Positions 26,790 to 38,200 of a DNA stretch of 64,000 nucleotides are shown piece after piece (position 1 is the first letter of the stretch; each line of letters opens with the position of its first letter). The notes beneath the pieces were generated by a model. The model was not told the DNA's origin and ran no database searches. It was given only the letters and a program-made list of their open reading frames with translations. The DNA lies in assembly GCF_905220415.1 (NCBI RefSeq), contig NC_059548.1, positions 5,148,501-5,212,500 on the forward strand. Direction: 5' to 3'. The position numbers were made by a program, and so were the translations under genes. The DNA comes from Colias croceus. Taxonomy: Eukaryota > Arthropoda > Insecta > Lepidoptera > Pieridae.

Positions 26790-26878
26790 AAATAAATAGT
26801 GCAATATGTGTAACCAATGGCAACCCCGAAGATGCGGCGCGAACTTGCACCCATTGTGGACACGAAACAATGATCTGA
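26790..26878 (+). other. GC-rich block with a C-T-H-C-G motif frame
   Basis: A compact GC-rich stretch within AT-rich DNA has a short plus-strand frame ending ...ARTCTHCGHETMI then a stop at 26876-26878. The CTHCG motif also appears in the candidate exon at 27272-27367. No good splice acceptor precedes it, and the opposite strand is also open, so it may equally be a decayed transposon. Function unknown. Confidence 0.25.
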
Positions 26879-27271
26879 CTACAGTAATAAGTACACGAGC
26901 CAACAACGCTTCTACAATATACACAAAAACTAAGTTTAATAACAAAATAAAACTATTTACAGGAAATTTTATATTTTATATAGACGTTATGCAACACCAC
27001 TGTAATATTATTATAGGTAGAGGCAAATCTCTAACTGTGATATTATAAAATTCTCTAGTTCAATAAAAATAGATTGCTCTTTAATTTAAAAAAATTTAAG
27101 CGGATATTTATCGCTTGATTGTTTACATATTTATGTAGGTAATTTCAAAAAAAGTCAAGTCAAGGGTCAACTGAAAACATTTTTCTTTATAAGCTCTTCT
27201 GAGCCTTGGCTTATTAAACAATAAAGGTATATATATTTACTAAGACAATAATAAACATTATTTATTTTCAG

Positions 27272-27367
27272 GAATCCGTTTGCACACACTGTGGAATAAC
27301 CTCTGAAGACATGCTTCTTATGCAGATTTTACGAGCACCAATATCTGAAGTACTGCGAATTGCTTAA
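27272..27367 (+). other. Candidate terminal exon (unidentified)
   Basis: A plausible splice acceptor (TTATTTTCAG, ending 27271) is followed by 31 open codons beginning ESVCTHCGITSEDML and ending in TAA at 27365-27367. An AATAAA about 140 bp downstream, before the CAAACT repeat at 27511, could serve as a polyadenylation signal. No start codon opens the frame, so an upstream exon would be required. I do not recognise the peptide. The short length makes chance openness likely; a decayed transposon fragment is the alternative. Confidence 0.25.
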
Positions 27368-27510
27368 TTGTATGAACTAGACTGGGACACCACATTTCAC
27401 TACATTATGTATGGACCACACAAACTGTCGTCTCAGACTGTAATAACGTACTTTACACTCAAGTTATGTATATATGCTACATTGTGAAATTAATGTGGTC
27501 GTATAAATAA

Positions 27511-27665
27511 AACTCAAACTCAAACTCAAACATTTATTTATTCAATTAGACTTCTTCGAGAAGCACTTTTGAAACGTCAATACATATTTTTAACATTTAC
27601 CACCGATTCGGAAAGCAATATCTATGGAGAAGAATCGGCAAGAAACTCCATAGTTGCTCTTTTAA
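27511..27665 (-). mobile_element. Non-LTR retrotransposon 3' end, CAAACT-tailed family, copy A
   Basis: The block begins with a CAAACT tandem (27511-27530), then TTTATTTATTCAA and a conserved core CACCGATTCGGAAAGC...TCTATGGAGAAGAA, ending at TAGTTGCTCTTTT. A second copy with the same core lies at 29847-30003. On the minus strand the layout is unique sequence, AATAAA-like signal, then a GAGTTT repeat tail, as in a LINE or SINE 3' end. The family is common in Lepidoptera; I cannot give its database name. Confidence 0.65.
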
Positions 27666-28080
27666 ATCATTTCAGTATTACAATTTAATTTTACAAATTA
27701 TGTAAGTAACTGTACGTACATATATTATCATATACTTACTAATACTGTTTTATACGTAGACGTTTCGTTTTAATGGAGGAAAAATTCCTTTATGTTGCAG
27801 CTCCAGCGAAAGGTGTGTTTACTTCTATATGACGCAAACCTAAATATATCTTTTATTCATTGTAATACCGAAAATGAGAAATTTACATCCAAGGATGTGG
27901 TTTTCACACCCGTTCCCTGTCTTCTTATAAAAGCTCTTTATAAGAGGTATTTATATTAATATCTCGACACGTGGAATGTCATTTATATAAGCAACTATAT
28001 ATTAATAAAAATATTCTAAGTTAAAGTAACACACAAACAAACAATACATTTCTTCATTCATGCTATTACAGAGGCCCGTG

Positions 28081-28250
28081 ACCCCGCTTTCATTAGGGGC
28101 ACATGCATTTCGCATCTGTTTCAGTGATAAATTTTCTTTATAGACAAGTCTGCAGTCTTCTGTGTCCTGTTAATTCACAACTAAGTATTCTGTAAGCAAA
28201 CAATCGAACCCTGAACCCCTCTGATCAACGATCATATCACCCACTATACA
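28081..28250 (-). repeat. Possible tRNA-derived SINE remnant
   Basis: On the minus strand the string GGGTTCGATT resembles a tRNA B box, and TAGTGGGTGA about 35 bp before it could be a degraded A box. The block is more GC-rich than its flanks. It does not fold into a full tRNA that I can draw. A decayed SINE is the most likely source. Confidence 0.25.
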
Positions 28251-28580
28251 GTAAGAATCAATTTATATTAATAACAAGATTAAAAACTATGTATACTGTT
28301 ATTATACTCCCATTAAACATCGTTCCGAAATAGTCCAGTCAACGCACTAATAACACGCTATTCACATAAATGAACAATGAACACCTCAGTAATGTTTGCT
28401 CAACATTAGACAAGATTTATAAGGTCACAAATAGTTAAGTAAAGCTACAATATAGGCTGAATGAGATGTTGTCAGTGCCACATTTAGGCGCCGCCATAAA
28501 AGTATTAATTGCACACCGACTAGCACTATTGTTTTGATTACGGTATGCGCTAAATTTGAAGATGAAATGTGTATGCACTT

Positions 28581-28727
28581 GTTATGCAATTTAATGTTTG
28601 GCTATTTTCTTTTGAATTTGTGTTTTATTATAAATATAGAATGACACTTTAGTGTTATGCAATTTAGATTGTGGGCAGTTTTCTCTTGGATTTGTGTTTT
28701 ATTATAAATATAGAATGACTCTACAAT
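28581..28727. repeat. 74-bp tandem duplication
   Basis: Two adjacent units of about 73-74 bp start GTTATGCAATTT (28581 and 28654) and both contain GTGTTTTATTATAAATATAG then AATGAC. They differ at several positions in the middle, so the duplication is not recent. No coding potential. Confidence 0.8.
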
Positions 28728-29846
28728 TTGATTATAAGTATTTTTTTTAAATTAGTAATTAATATTTTTCATGTAACAATTTGTAGTCGTTTGATTAATC
28801 GTAATAAAAAATTATGCTTTATTAAATATATTTTAATAAGGTCACGACGAATAATCTAGAAATTAATATTAATTAAATTAAAGTAAAAATGATGTGGTCA
28901 TAATTGATTCCATTTCCAAGACAAATTGAACTCTTTTGTCTTTAATTGTTAATTATAGTTATTATGCATCAACCTTGAACAACCGCACAAATTATCAAAT
29001 TCGAAAGCACGTTTCTTTCGATACAATCTCACAACCCAAAATACTCATAAATAAGACATCCGATAGTGATTTATCTGCTGAACCAACATATACTATCATT
29101 AGAGCACATAACGATTAATTGGTATAATGCTAAGGCGCGGCGGATGATAATTGCGCACGAATAATATCAACGGATGATTCATCCCCGTCTTGGAGGCTAT
29201 TTCGCGAATATTTTGCTGATGTCACTTGTGTGTGACACGTGATAATGTGCTATTAAATCTTGGCTGATTGATCTGAAATTTTTGCCTTGATTGCGTTTGA
29301 TTAAATCTGAAAAAATCGTTATGATGAATTTTGGAGATTTGTGTTTTGATAGTTAGCTTGCACTACTAAGATGTTTCGTTGTAATTGATGTTTTTATATA
29401 AAATTTGCATTTTATATAGTAATTAGATTAGATTTTAGAAAACTTTATACTACCTACTCCTCTGGGAAGATGTATTATAAATAAGCTGATATATTCTAAT
29501 ATTAGCAAGTAAATTGTTGACATACAGCTTAATAAGTAAAAGTGACTCTGTCAAGACTAATTTAGCTGTGACCTGCTATTTTGGGTTCGTCGCCTGGACA
29601 AGCATGATTGAATGTATTAAGAAAGTAGGACTGCAGTTAAAAGAAATTAATGTATTTATTAATGACAAGAATTGAGCCAATTAAATAATTTTTATTATCA
29701 CAAATACCAATCCTTAATTATAGTTAGTTTACTACGTTTAGGACGATACATTTTTTGGAAAAATCCTGCAATATCCCGTGACATTTGGAGAAAACGTCGC
29801 GTATCACGTATGCGTTAGAATTAATAATTGGTTGCACGTTATATTT

Positions 29847-30003
29847 AACTCAAATATTTATTTATATAACACATACTAATCATTTATACTTCTTCTTGAA
29901 GCACTTTCGAATCGTCATATCATATTTTTAACATTTAAGTACCACCGATTCGGAAAGTAGTATCTATGGAGAAGAAACGGCTAGCATAGTTGCTCTTTTA
30001 AAA
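29847..30003 (-). mobile_element. Non-LTR retrotransposon 3' end, CAAACT-tailed family, copy B
   Basis: This copy shares with 27511-27665 the ATTTATTTAT start, the CTTCTTGAAGCACTTTCGAA motif, the ACCACCGATTCGGAAAG core and the final ATAGTTGCTCTTTTA. It is more diverged and has only a single AACTCAAA unit of the tail. Same orientation as copy A. Confidence 0.6.
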
Positions 30004-32050
30004 AATATTTCACTGAGAAACAAAAAAGTAATATGGAAATATAAAGGACACATTGACGTTACATTGAATACAAGTATAGGTAAAATTGTATATTAGGTAC
30101 ATACAGAATAATGTTTATTCCCAACATGCAATTTAAACAGTATTAGCCATATTATTATATCTTGTCCTGTGACCACAAGATCTGTCTTACCACACCTTGA
30201 TTAATTAAAACTGTTTTGTATAAACGTACAACACGTAATGACTCCTTATTTAGTAGTAACAAAACGTGATTACATAATAGAAGCTTAGATAAATTATTAT
30301 CAAGTCTATAGCATTGTGTGGGAGTAATTGTACTGTTTAAATCAACTTGTTGTCGGTTCATGTTTAACTGCTATTTCTTGGATGTTTATTTTGATGTTGG
30401 ATTTATCAATTTGTTGCATAGCTATGACCCGCGGGCAAAACTACTATATTAAATAGCGCGTTACAACCATTTAGCGCTGGATTTCAAAACAAAAATAGAC
30501 TATATGTTTGAGTCTAGGTTTACAGATTTGCTATCGTCCTTCAAGATTTCGTCTAAATCGTTATTGTGTGTGAGCTGTGAAAGTGTAACAATCAGGCATA
30601 ATGTAACAAATAACAATACGCTATTGAGAAGTATAAATACGTTCATTCGTGTATGATTAAATGCATAAAACGTATTTTTTATATTATATTGTCAATGTAG
30701 ATGTAAGATAAAATATGTTTGGTGTCTATTAATTTAAAAATAACTGGGCATAATTTGAAACTGACTGGCTGCACTGAAATTTGTTTGGCAAATGGATTAT
30801 TGTCAGGTATTAAAGATACCAGGATTTTGTATAAAAACGCAACAAACAGCATAGTAGAGTTAGTAGTGAAATGCTTTCAAAGTTTGCGTCTCGATAATAT
30901 TATGTACTTATGTGAAAAATTGTCTGGGAATATTTATTTTAGTTCATGAAGACACAGCCTTAAATTAACTTCTTTACAACACGAAAATGTGTTCATAAAT
31001 GCATAATAATAATCTTGAAAGAGGAAAGTTAAGATTGTATTTTCTATTTATTGTATAATTAGCCAGAGTTGTAAACACTGAGTGCATCCCTAACTTGCCA
31101 ACATCAATATTCAACTGGAGCGTTTATTATCATATCTCATTATACGAGTTAGTGCTTGTACAGGCTTGGGTAGAAGCCCCTTCTTAGGTTATGACCTCAC
31201 AAGTAAGTACTAAATTTCGCTCTTAGATCATCGAGTTATATTAAGCTCTTTGAATGCGCGTTAAGGTCGCTTTTGATTTGGTGATATCCCGATGTAAAGT
31301 CGAGATTTAGTTTCGAAATGCAATTTGGAAATGAGATCCGGAGGGTAGCCGTTACCCTTGGGTGGGGGTGGGCGACTTACCACTATTATTTATAAGGGTA
31401 GGGTCAGTCGACGGATAGTCGGCTAGCTATTATATTGCCTTGCTGGACGAACCGGTAATGTTAATACGTAAGTTTATTTGTAAATAGCTTTGTATTAATA
31501 ATTAATTAATCTTCAGTGCTCTGAAAGCAAAGACGAGAATTGATGCTGTTTCTTGGATTAATAGACGTGTACAGAAGAAGTATAAACAATAATAAATTGT
31601 AGCAGACATTACAAATGACCAAATAATGACTCATAATTTAAGTGTAATCGCAAAAGTAATAAAAAAGGCATTATGTATTACTTTGTCTAGTATGTGTATA
31701 GAACAATTAAGTTTAAGTTGCTTTGTTTTAACAATATTAATTTCACGCCTATCTAATTACGGAAGTCAAAACCTCATTAAACTCGTTTCCACTGCTGTAC
31801 GGCGTACGACGACCGAATAAATAAAGTTTTCGTGTACCTACCAAAGTTTAGCGGGTAATCCTCTTAAAAAAAATAAGCAAAAATGAACTGTTATTAATAC
31901 TGGTGTATGTTATTTTAGCTACGTAATAAGTGATTTTCTTATTTATTACTATTAAAGATATTTTAACTTAAAAGTAATGATTTAAATAATACAAAAATAA
32001 TATTTCTGTTTAATACTTCGTAGACATTTAGTTTGGCATTTTATTAACGA
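30004..32050. other. Non-coding region with a G-rich island
   Basis: No gene is visible. The reading frames at 30719-30949 and 31626-31820 are short and featureless. A GC-rich island at about 31310-31450 contains GGGTGGGGGTGGG (a possible quadruplex former) and a TTTATAAGGG near a TCAGTCG initiator-like string. The spacing is short for a TATA-initiator pair, so a promoter there is only a possibility. Confidence 0.5.
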
Positions 32051-32255
32051 CTAGGTTTCCACCCGCGGCTTCGCCCGCGTTTTCAAAAAAAAACCCGTTC
32101 CTGTAGGATATCCGGGATAAAACCTATCCTATGTCCTTTCTCGGGTATAAAAATGTCTCTATACCAAATTTCATGCAAATTGGTTCAGTAGTTAAGGCGT
32201 GATTGAGTAACAGACAGACAGAGTTACTTTCGCATTTATAATATTATAGTATGGA
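32051..32255 (-). mobile_element. Non-autonomous Helitron-like element (CTCTGTCTG family)
   Basis: In minus orientation the element starts TCCATACTATAATATTATAA, contains AAGTAACTCTGTCTGTCTG and TACCCGAGAAAGGACATAGG, and ends with a CGCGGGCGAAGCCGCGGG hairpin followed by CCTAG|T. TC at the 5' end and a hairpin plus CTRR at the 3' end are Helitron signatures. It has no Rep-helicase gene, so it must rely on an autonomous partner. A relative lies at 54353-54535. Confidence 0.75.
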
Positions 32256-35200
32256 TAGTAACAAAGATATTATAGAATATTGCATCATTTAAAATCTTTA
32301 TTACAGTATGTGTTTTGTGTAACCTTTTATGCAAAAATTAAAAAATTTTCTTCTTAATGATCAAAACAATATTTTGGGACAGTCGGAAGAATTTTCCACG
32401 TCTTCGGTGAACCATTTGAGACAGGTACAATGGAAACGCATCGCAGATAGTGTTGGCAAGTTATATCTACTTAACTCGCATGTTTAAAATAAACAAGTGC
32501 GCCCCGCGCAATTTACATAAATATATTGCTCTTAACCTTGTACGGTTCTCAATTTAATGGGCCTTAATAGCTTCTTTGTAATATAACTACACTATATATC
32601 TGTTAATTTATTGGCAAGAAAATTATCAAGTTCTTTTTGTATGAATTATAAACGAGTTTAGTATTTTGATTAAAGTTTTGCATCTGTGCTGAATATTTAT
32701 GTCATATTCATTAGTGCATAGACACCGTGTATCCATTTTGCACAAAAATAAATAAAGCAGACATTGACATTAGGTTTTTGTTAACACGTACTTATAAGAT
32801 CTTGAAGATAAGCAAAGAACACGAATAAATTGTTACAATGTTGTTAAATAACACGCTTTAATGAGAACTCTAATGAAATTATATTCACTACAACACGTTT
32901 AAATTACAATAAAATTCATTATAATAATAAATATGTCCTCATTATTATAATATGACAACTAACAGGATGTTCTTAAGTTTTTAAATTTTATAAAAGTAAT
33001 GAATGTAAAATGAAACGAGCAAGATATTATTAGCCTTCCAGATGTATTAAATATAGGTAATTTTTATTAATTAGTTATCAATATTGTTTGTAAACAGCTC
33101 AAGTTTATGATTAATTTATTTTATTTAATCAAACTTACTCATTCATATATTTAAAATCGAAACAGACAATACACAGGAATGATATGTCGATAAAGCATAG
33201 TTTTGGAATCAAATAATTTTAAGCAAAAGTAAAGTTATGTGTTTGTTGCTTGCTTGTGGTCCGAAAGTTGTCACACATCACCGGTGCAATCGTATCAATG
33301 GAATATTATTGATATGTCAATATTATTAAGTGAAATGTATATTTTATAACAGGATTTAAACTTGCTCTTTCATCATAATTGTTTAGTAAATGGCACAGTT
33401 CTAAAGGAGGAAAAGCCACAGGGTATAACTAGCTTTAACAAAAAGTGATAGTGTAAAATTATCACACATTAATTATTATGTAGATATAAATATATATGCT
33501 AATTAACACCGGGTATCGTTTATATCCATATTAGTATGAAAGATACCAGAAGATTCACATATCATCTGCGCCTGTCGTTTGAACTTTATAAGTATGTGTT
33601 GTTTATTATCGCATTTATAGAGTATTTTATGAAAACATAAAACAGGCTGTTTAGATAATGAAAAAAACAATTTATTCGATATGGCTTGTGTTTGGAATGC
33701 GTGTAATATGTTTAGCTGTGCACTCATTACGTTATTATGCTATTCCAGGCTATTCCAATAGAAATACGGTTTGGTAACAGTTTAATATAAGTTTACGAAT
33801 ATTTTCATAATGTTAATATTCTGTTTGGCCCTCCTATAATTTGAAAGGTTTCAAAATTTCTGAAGGTTTCAAACTGCATTTAAATGTCTCATATTTTATT
33901 GTTGCATAATTTAATATGACATTTTTAAATTTAATCTTCCATCATAAATCATTAGGAACATTGAAATAAATATAGCATACATTTTATCATGAGAATACTG
34001 GTAAAAATAAATAACACGGTAACACCAATCCATTATTACTAATGTTGTCAAACCTATAAGTCGGAATTGAAAAGAGTTGACATTTGTGTAGGTCGATACG
34101 TAACGGCAACGATAGTTCCGAAGGGGGTTAATTAATAATAACGGCGTATGGGTGATTAATGAAACTGTACCCTTCCTAATTTATAGTTGGACTTAGCTTC
34201 CCACCCCACCGGCCCAAAGCAAACTAAATATCCGATACCTCGCTGCGGTGCGGCCGTGTTAAGTCTTGATACTTGCAATTATGAATTCTGTACGGATGTG
34301 TTGTTTTATTTGTAGTTTAGGATGTTTTTTTAGAAAACAAAAAACAAAAAAATAATAATTCGTTTCTGTTATTTTTTCAGACATTCATTCATTCAATGAG
34401 AATTACCGATATAAAGATATTTATATAGACGAAATGAATGAAGACTTTGTCAAATAAATTTTTGAATTTAATAGTATTATCCTAAATACCTATCTAGTTC
34501 TAGAAAACAATGAATAGCTCTACATTGTTAGTATCGCTATTTTTAACTCTTAGCCCCCAGCGAAAACAATAAGCGTTTCAGGATCTTTATTTCATACCCT
34601 TTTCAAAAATCACCAACTTGACCTATACCTACAGATTTTTTTTTGTTCAATTTAACCCTTCAAAATTATGAGTTTTTGTCTGTATTATTAATTGATTGAC
34701 TTGAAATCACAAATCCCATAATGTACAGTATCAAAACAGTTCGGTCACAGCACATTATTATGAAGACAAGTACGAGCAGTATATTCGGACTTTGAAAATC
34801 TAATTACGTAGCCAGTACCCTTACCTCGATCGCTCCTTCGCGCCCCCCCACCACCGCACTGCCCCCTCCTACCGTTGTATTCCACTTAATAATTTCGGTT
34901 AAAACAAACATACAAATATTTATATCGACAGCCAAATTATGGCTTATAATCGGTTATTTGATATTGTATATTTCTGTTGTTTAATAATGCAATGATGTCC
35001 AACTAAGTCTATTTTGATGATGTTTTTTGTTTGAATTAATTCATCTAAGCAAACAATTTACTCATTGTAGCCCCGCTGATTCTTTTAAATGAATAAACCA
35101 GTTAAAGCAACAAACAATAGTATAAATTAAGTCATTGTAACTGTGCTCGACAACAATTTATCATTAGACACGATAATCTATGTGTCAATGTAGGCTAGCA

Positions 35201-38200
35201 CAAACCACTAAATAACAAATTCAATTCAACGGTACATTCCAACCCATCATTATTCTATTAAAGAATAATCGTTGGCAGTTAAAAAGTTGAATAAAATCGC
35301 AATTAACATCGCAGTTATTAAGTAACACGTAATAATATTCAATATTCCGATGTTATCGGGGTCGCACGCCGGTCGCAAGCGGAGATGGCCAAGTTTGTCC
35401 AAGCGTTCGAATTATACATGGTGTATTAATACACTGTTCAACTCTACTATTGCTAGTGAAGTTTTAATTCGATAACCCGCCGTCTCCCGCCACCCAGCGA
35501 TAATGTATTTATGGACGATACCGCGTACCTAATGAGCGTTCATACGCCTCTTTATGTGGCCCTGACTTGTAAGGCAGTTAGGAGCTTTTAACGGGCCGGT
35601 TATGATCAACTTAACTGGGCCGCAAAGGAAATGTGTCGTATGTATATTCTTGGGTAATATGCTTTGAATATCTTTTGCGGTAACAGATTTTTCTTATCTT
35701 CATTTCACTTTTATACAACTTACATATTTTAATGTAAAAGAAGTGTTGGATAAAGCTGATAAGCTGAACAGTTGAGAGATACCTACTAAATACATTATTT
35801 ACAAAACATTTTTGAAATAATTGTATAGTAACAAGACCTTGAACTATAAAGTCAACTTGAAAATCAGTTTGGCTCCTTCTGGTTCTACGACTAATTTCAG
35901 TAAATCGCTCATGTGATCGCTCACTACAGTTTGTCTCCACAGACTTTGTCTCATCTTTGTCTTATATTATTAATTGACAAAATTAATAGAACATAAAATT
36001 AAGTAATAACAAAAAGGATAAATTTTCTAAAATGCACAGTATAAAACTAATACCTTAGATCGATGGTGTCGAGTCATAATCTATTTGAAAAAGGATTGAC
36101 CCTGGATAGCCTTAAAACAAGACTGAAATAAATTACTATAGCTAAGATTAATAGACGAAGGATGCGCCTGTCTGATTTATCCAATAGTCTATGTATCTCT
36201 GAGTTTATTAAAATATGAGTATAGCTTCTAGGCCAAACTATTACATTCGTAGGTTCAGTATTTTTCAGTATTTTTGTAGTTCAGTATTTTTATTTAGATA
36301 CAAGTTAGTTCTCTACATTATAATATGTCAAAGCAATTTAATTATTTAAAGTAATTAAATGGATGATTTTATTATTTCTTATTTCATTTAAAGCAAATAC
36401 ATTGTATGTGTGTACTTTATATACATATGTATATTTTGAAACACATAATATGTTTATTTGTATTTGCTTAAATGTTATCTAATTATTCTGTGTTAGACGT
36501 TAACTGCATGATGTTCTATTAATATCTAGATATAATTTTTCAACAACAATTTATTTTATTTAAACTTTTATCAAAACCCATTAACATAGTAGTTGACAGA
36601 TACGTATAGACTAAATTTTAATTATAAGTAATAATGATTAAAGCCATCAGCAGCACGACGCTGACCTCCCTCTCACACCCTTTGGTGCCTTCACTGTGAA
36701 CTGGGAAAAATGGATATGACACTTCAGAACATAAAATTGAAGTAGTATGAACAGTGGTATGAATGTCATATCAAAATATTTTATAGTACACGGGTTTGTA
36801 GTAAAAATTAGAATAGATAAAATAGCTATTAATGGCTCTACATATCGAATTAATGTAAGAAATATACGTAACACCTCTGAGGTGCAGATCCAGTGATACT
36901 CTAGGGCGTATTAAATGAAAAGACACATATGCACAGAAAACATTTTTATTTAGATAATAATTAAATCATATAAATTCAATTGTGAAAGGTTATTGGAAAA
37001 ACTGTTGATCTAGATTTGGTATATTAATTGCAATTTGGCTTGCAATCAAAGACTAAGTAATTAAACAAGTTACCGAAAGTACCTGCTTCCAGTTTAACGT
37101 GGTTATTAACCAGTTATACCCAAAATTACAATAATCGGTGCGTGCGTAGAAAAACACGTGTAGCTCTTACGATTTCACAGCGCATTCCGTATTAACAAAG
37201 TGGCATATCCAAAGGCTGATTCCCACATCTCACTTGGCTGTCTCCCTCGGCCTCCTCAGTACGTCTTGAAGCAACTTCCTATAATTAATTACACTCATTA
37301 TCATTATTGTTCGGAAGGCAGTTTTGCTTCTATAATGAATTGTTCGCCTCCATCATTAATTAGTTTATTATAATAAGGAGCGGAACTCCGTTCGGAGATT
37401 AATCAACTTTTATCTGATTGCATTCGCTTTTGAATATTTGCTGGATAAAGGAGTTTCTAATGAATTTCTTTGGCTGTTATTTATAGGATCGCCTTTAATG
37501 GGACTGAAAGTGGTCTCAGTTTAAGAAGCAATGGTTTATGTTTTCCCGCTTTTTAGATATTTTTCTCCTGAGTAGATTCTTGTTTTTTTTTTGTGATAAT
37601 CGTATGTTTAGGAAGTTTTCTTGAATGTAGGTAGCTGTCGTATTCGCAGTTTTAATGAGTAAGAGTGAGTGTTTGAGTATATACACGAGACTTTTGAATG
37701 AACCTATTAAAAAAAAAACCATCAAATCTGTTGCATAGTTTCAAAGATTTAAACATACGTAGGGATATGGGGACAGAGAAAGCGACTTTATTTTATACTA
37801 TATAGTGGCTTCTGAGTAGTGAATAGTGATATCCTACCTAACTTAGCGAATATAAGTTTTCCCGAAGAAATAGGTACTTCTTCTATTACTATTTTAGGAT
37901 GTTTGTCAGAACCTAGTTGTGTGTTTTACTCTCAACGCGCCTAAAGAAGTTTCACTTCAAAAATATTTATCTTATTGAAATCTTACTTTTGGTAATTTGG
38001 TTTTAGTATAAGGTACTTGTAAATTAATGAGATGATTAAGAAATTAACACAATAGGTGAGAATGACTTGTATAACCTTGTTACTCGTTAGATTACAGAAG
38101 AGATAATTTTTAAATTATGCAAATCTTAGTTGGTTGGTAATTATGGTGATTTAATAACGTTAATCAGATATTTCTATTTACGATTCAAAATACCTACTCG

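Noticed and set aside
28200..28250. Possible tRNA gene on the minus strand (B-box-like GGGTTCGATT)
   Set aside because: No cloverleaf with acceptor and anticodon stems can be drawn; at most a degraded SINE.
35611..35940. 109-codon minus-strand open frame
   Set aside because: Low-information AT-rich peptide without domains, splice context or neighbours; likely chance.
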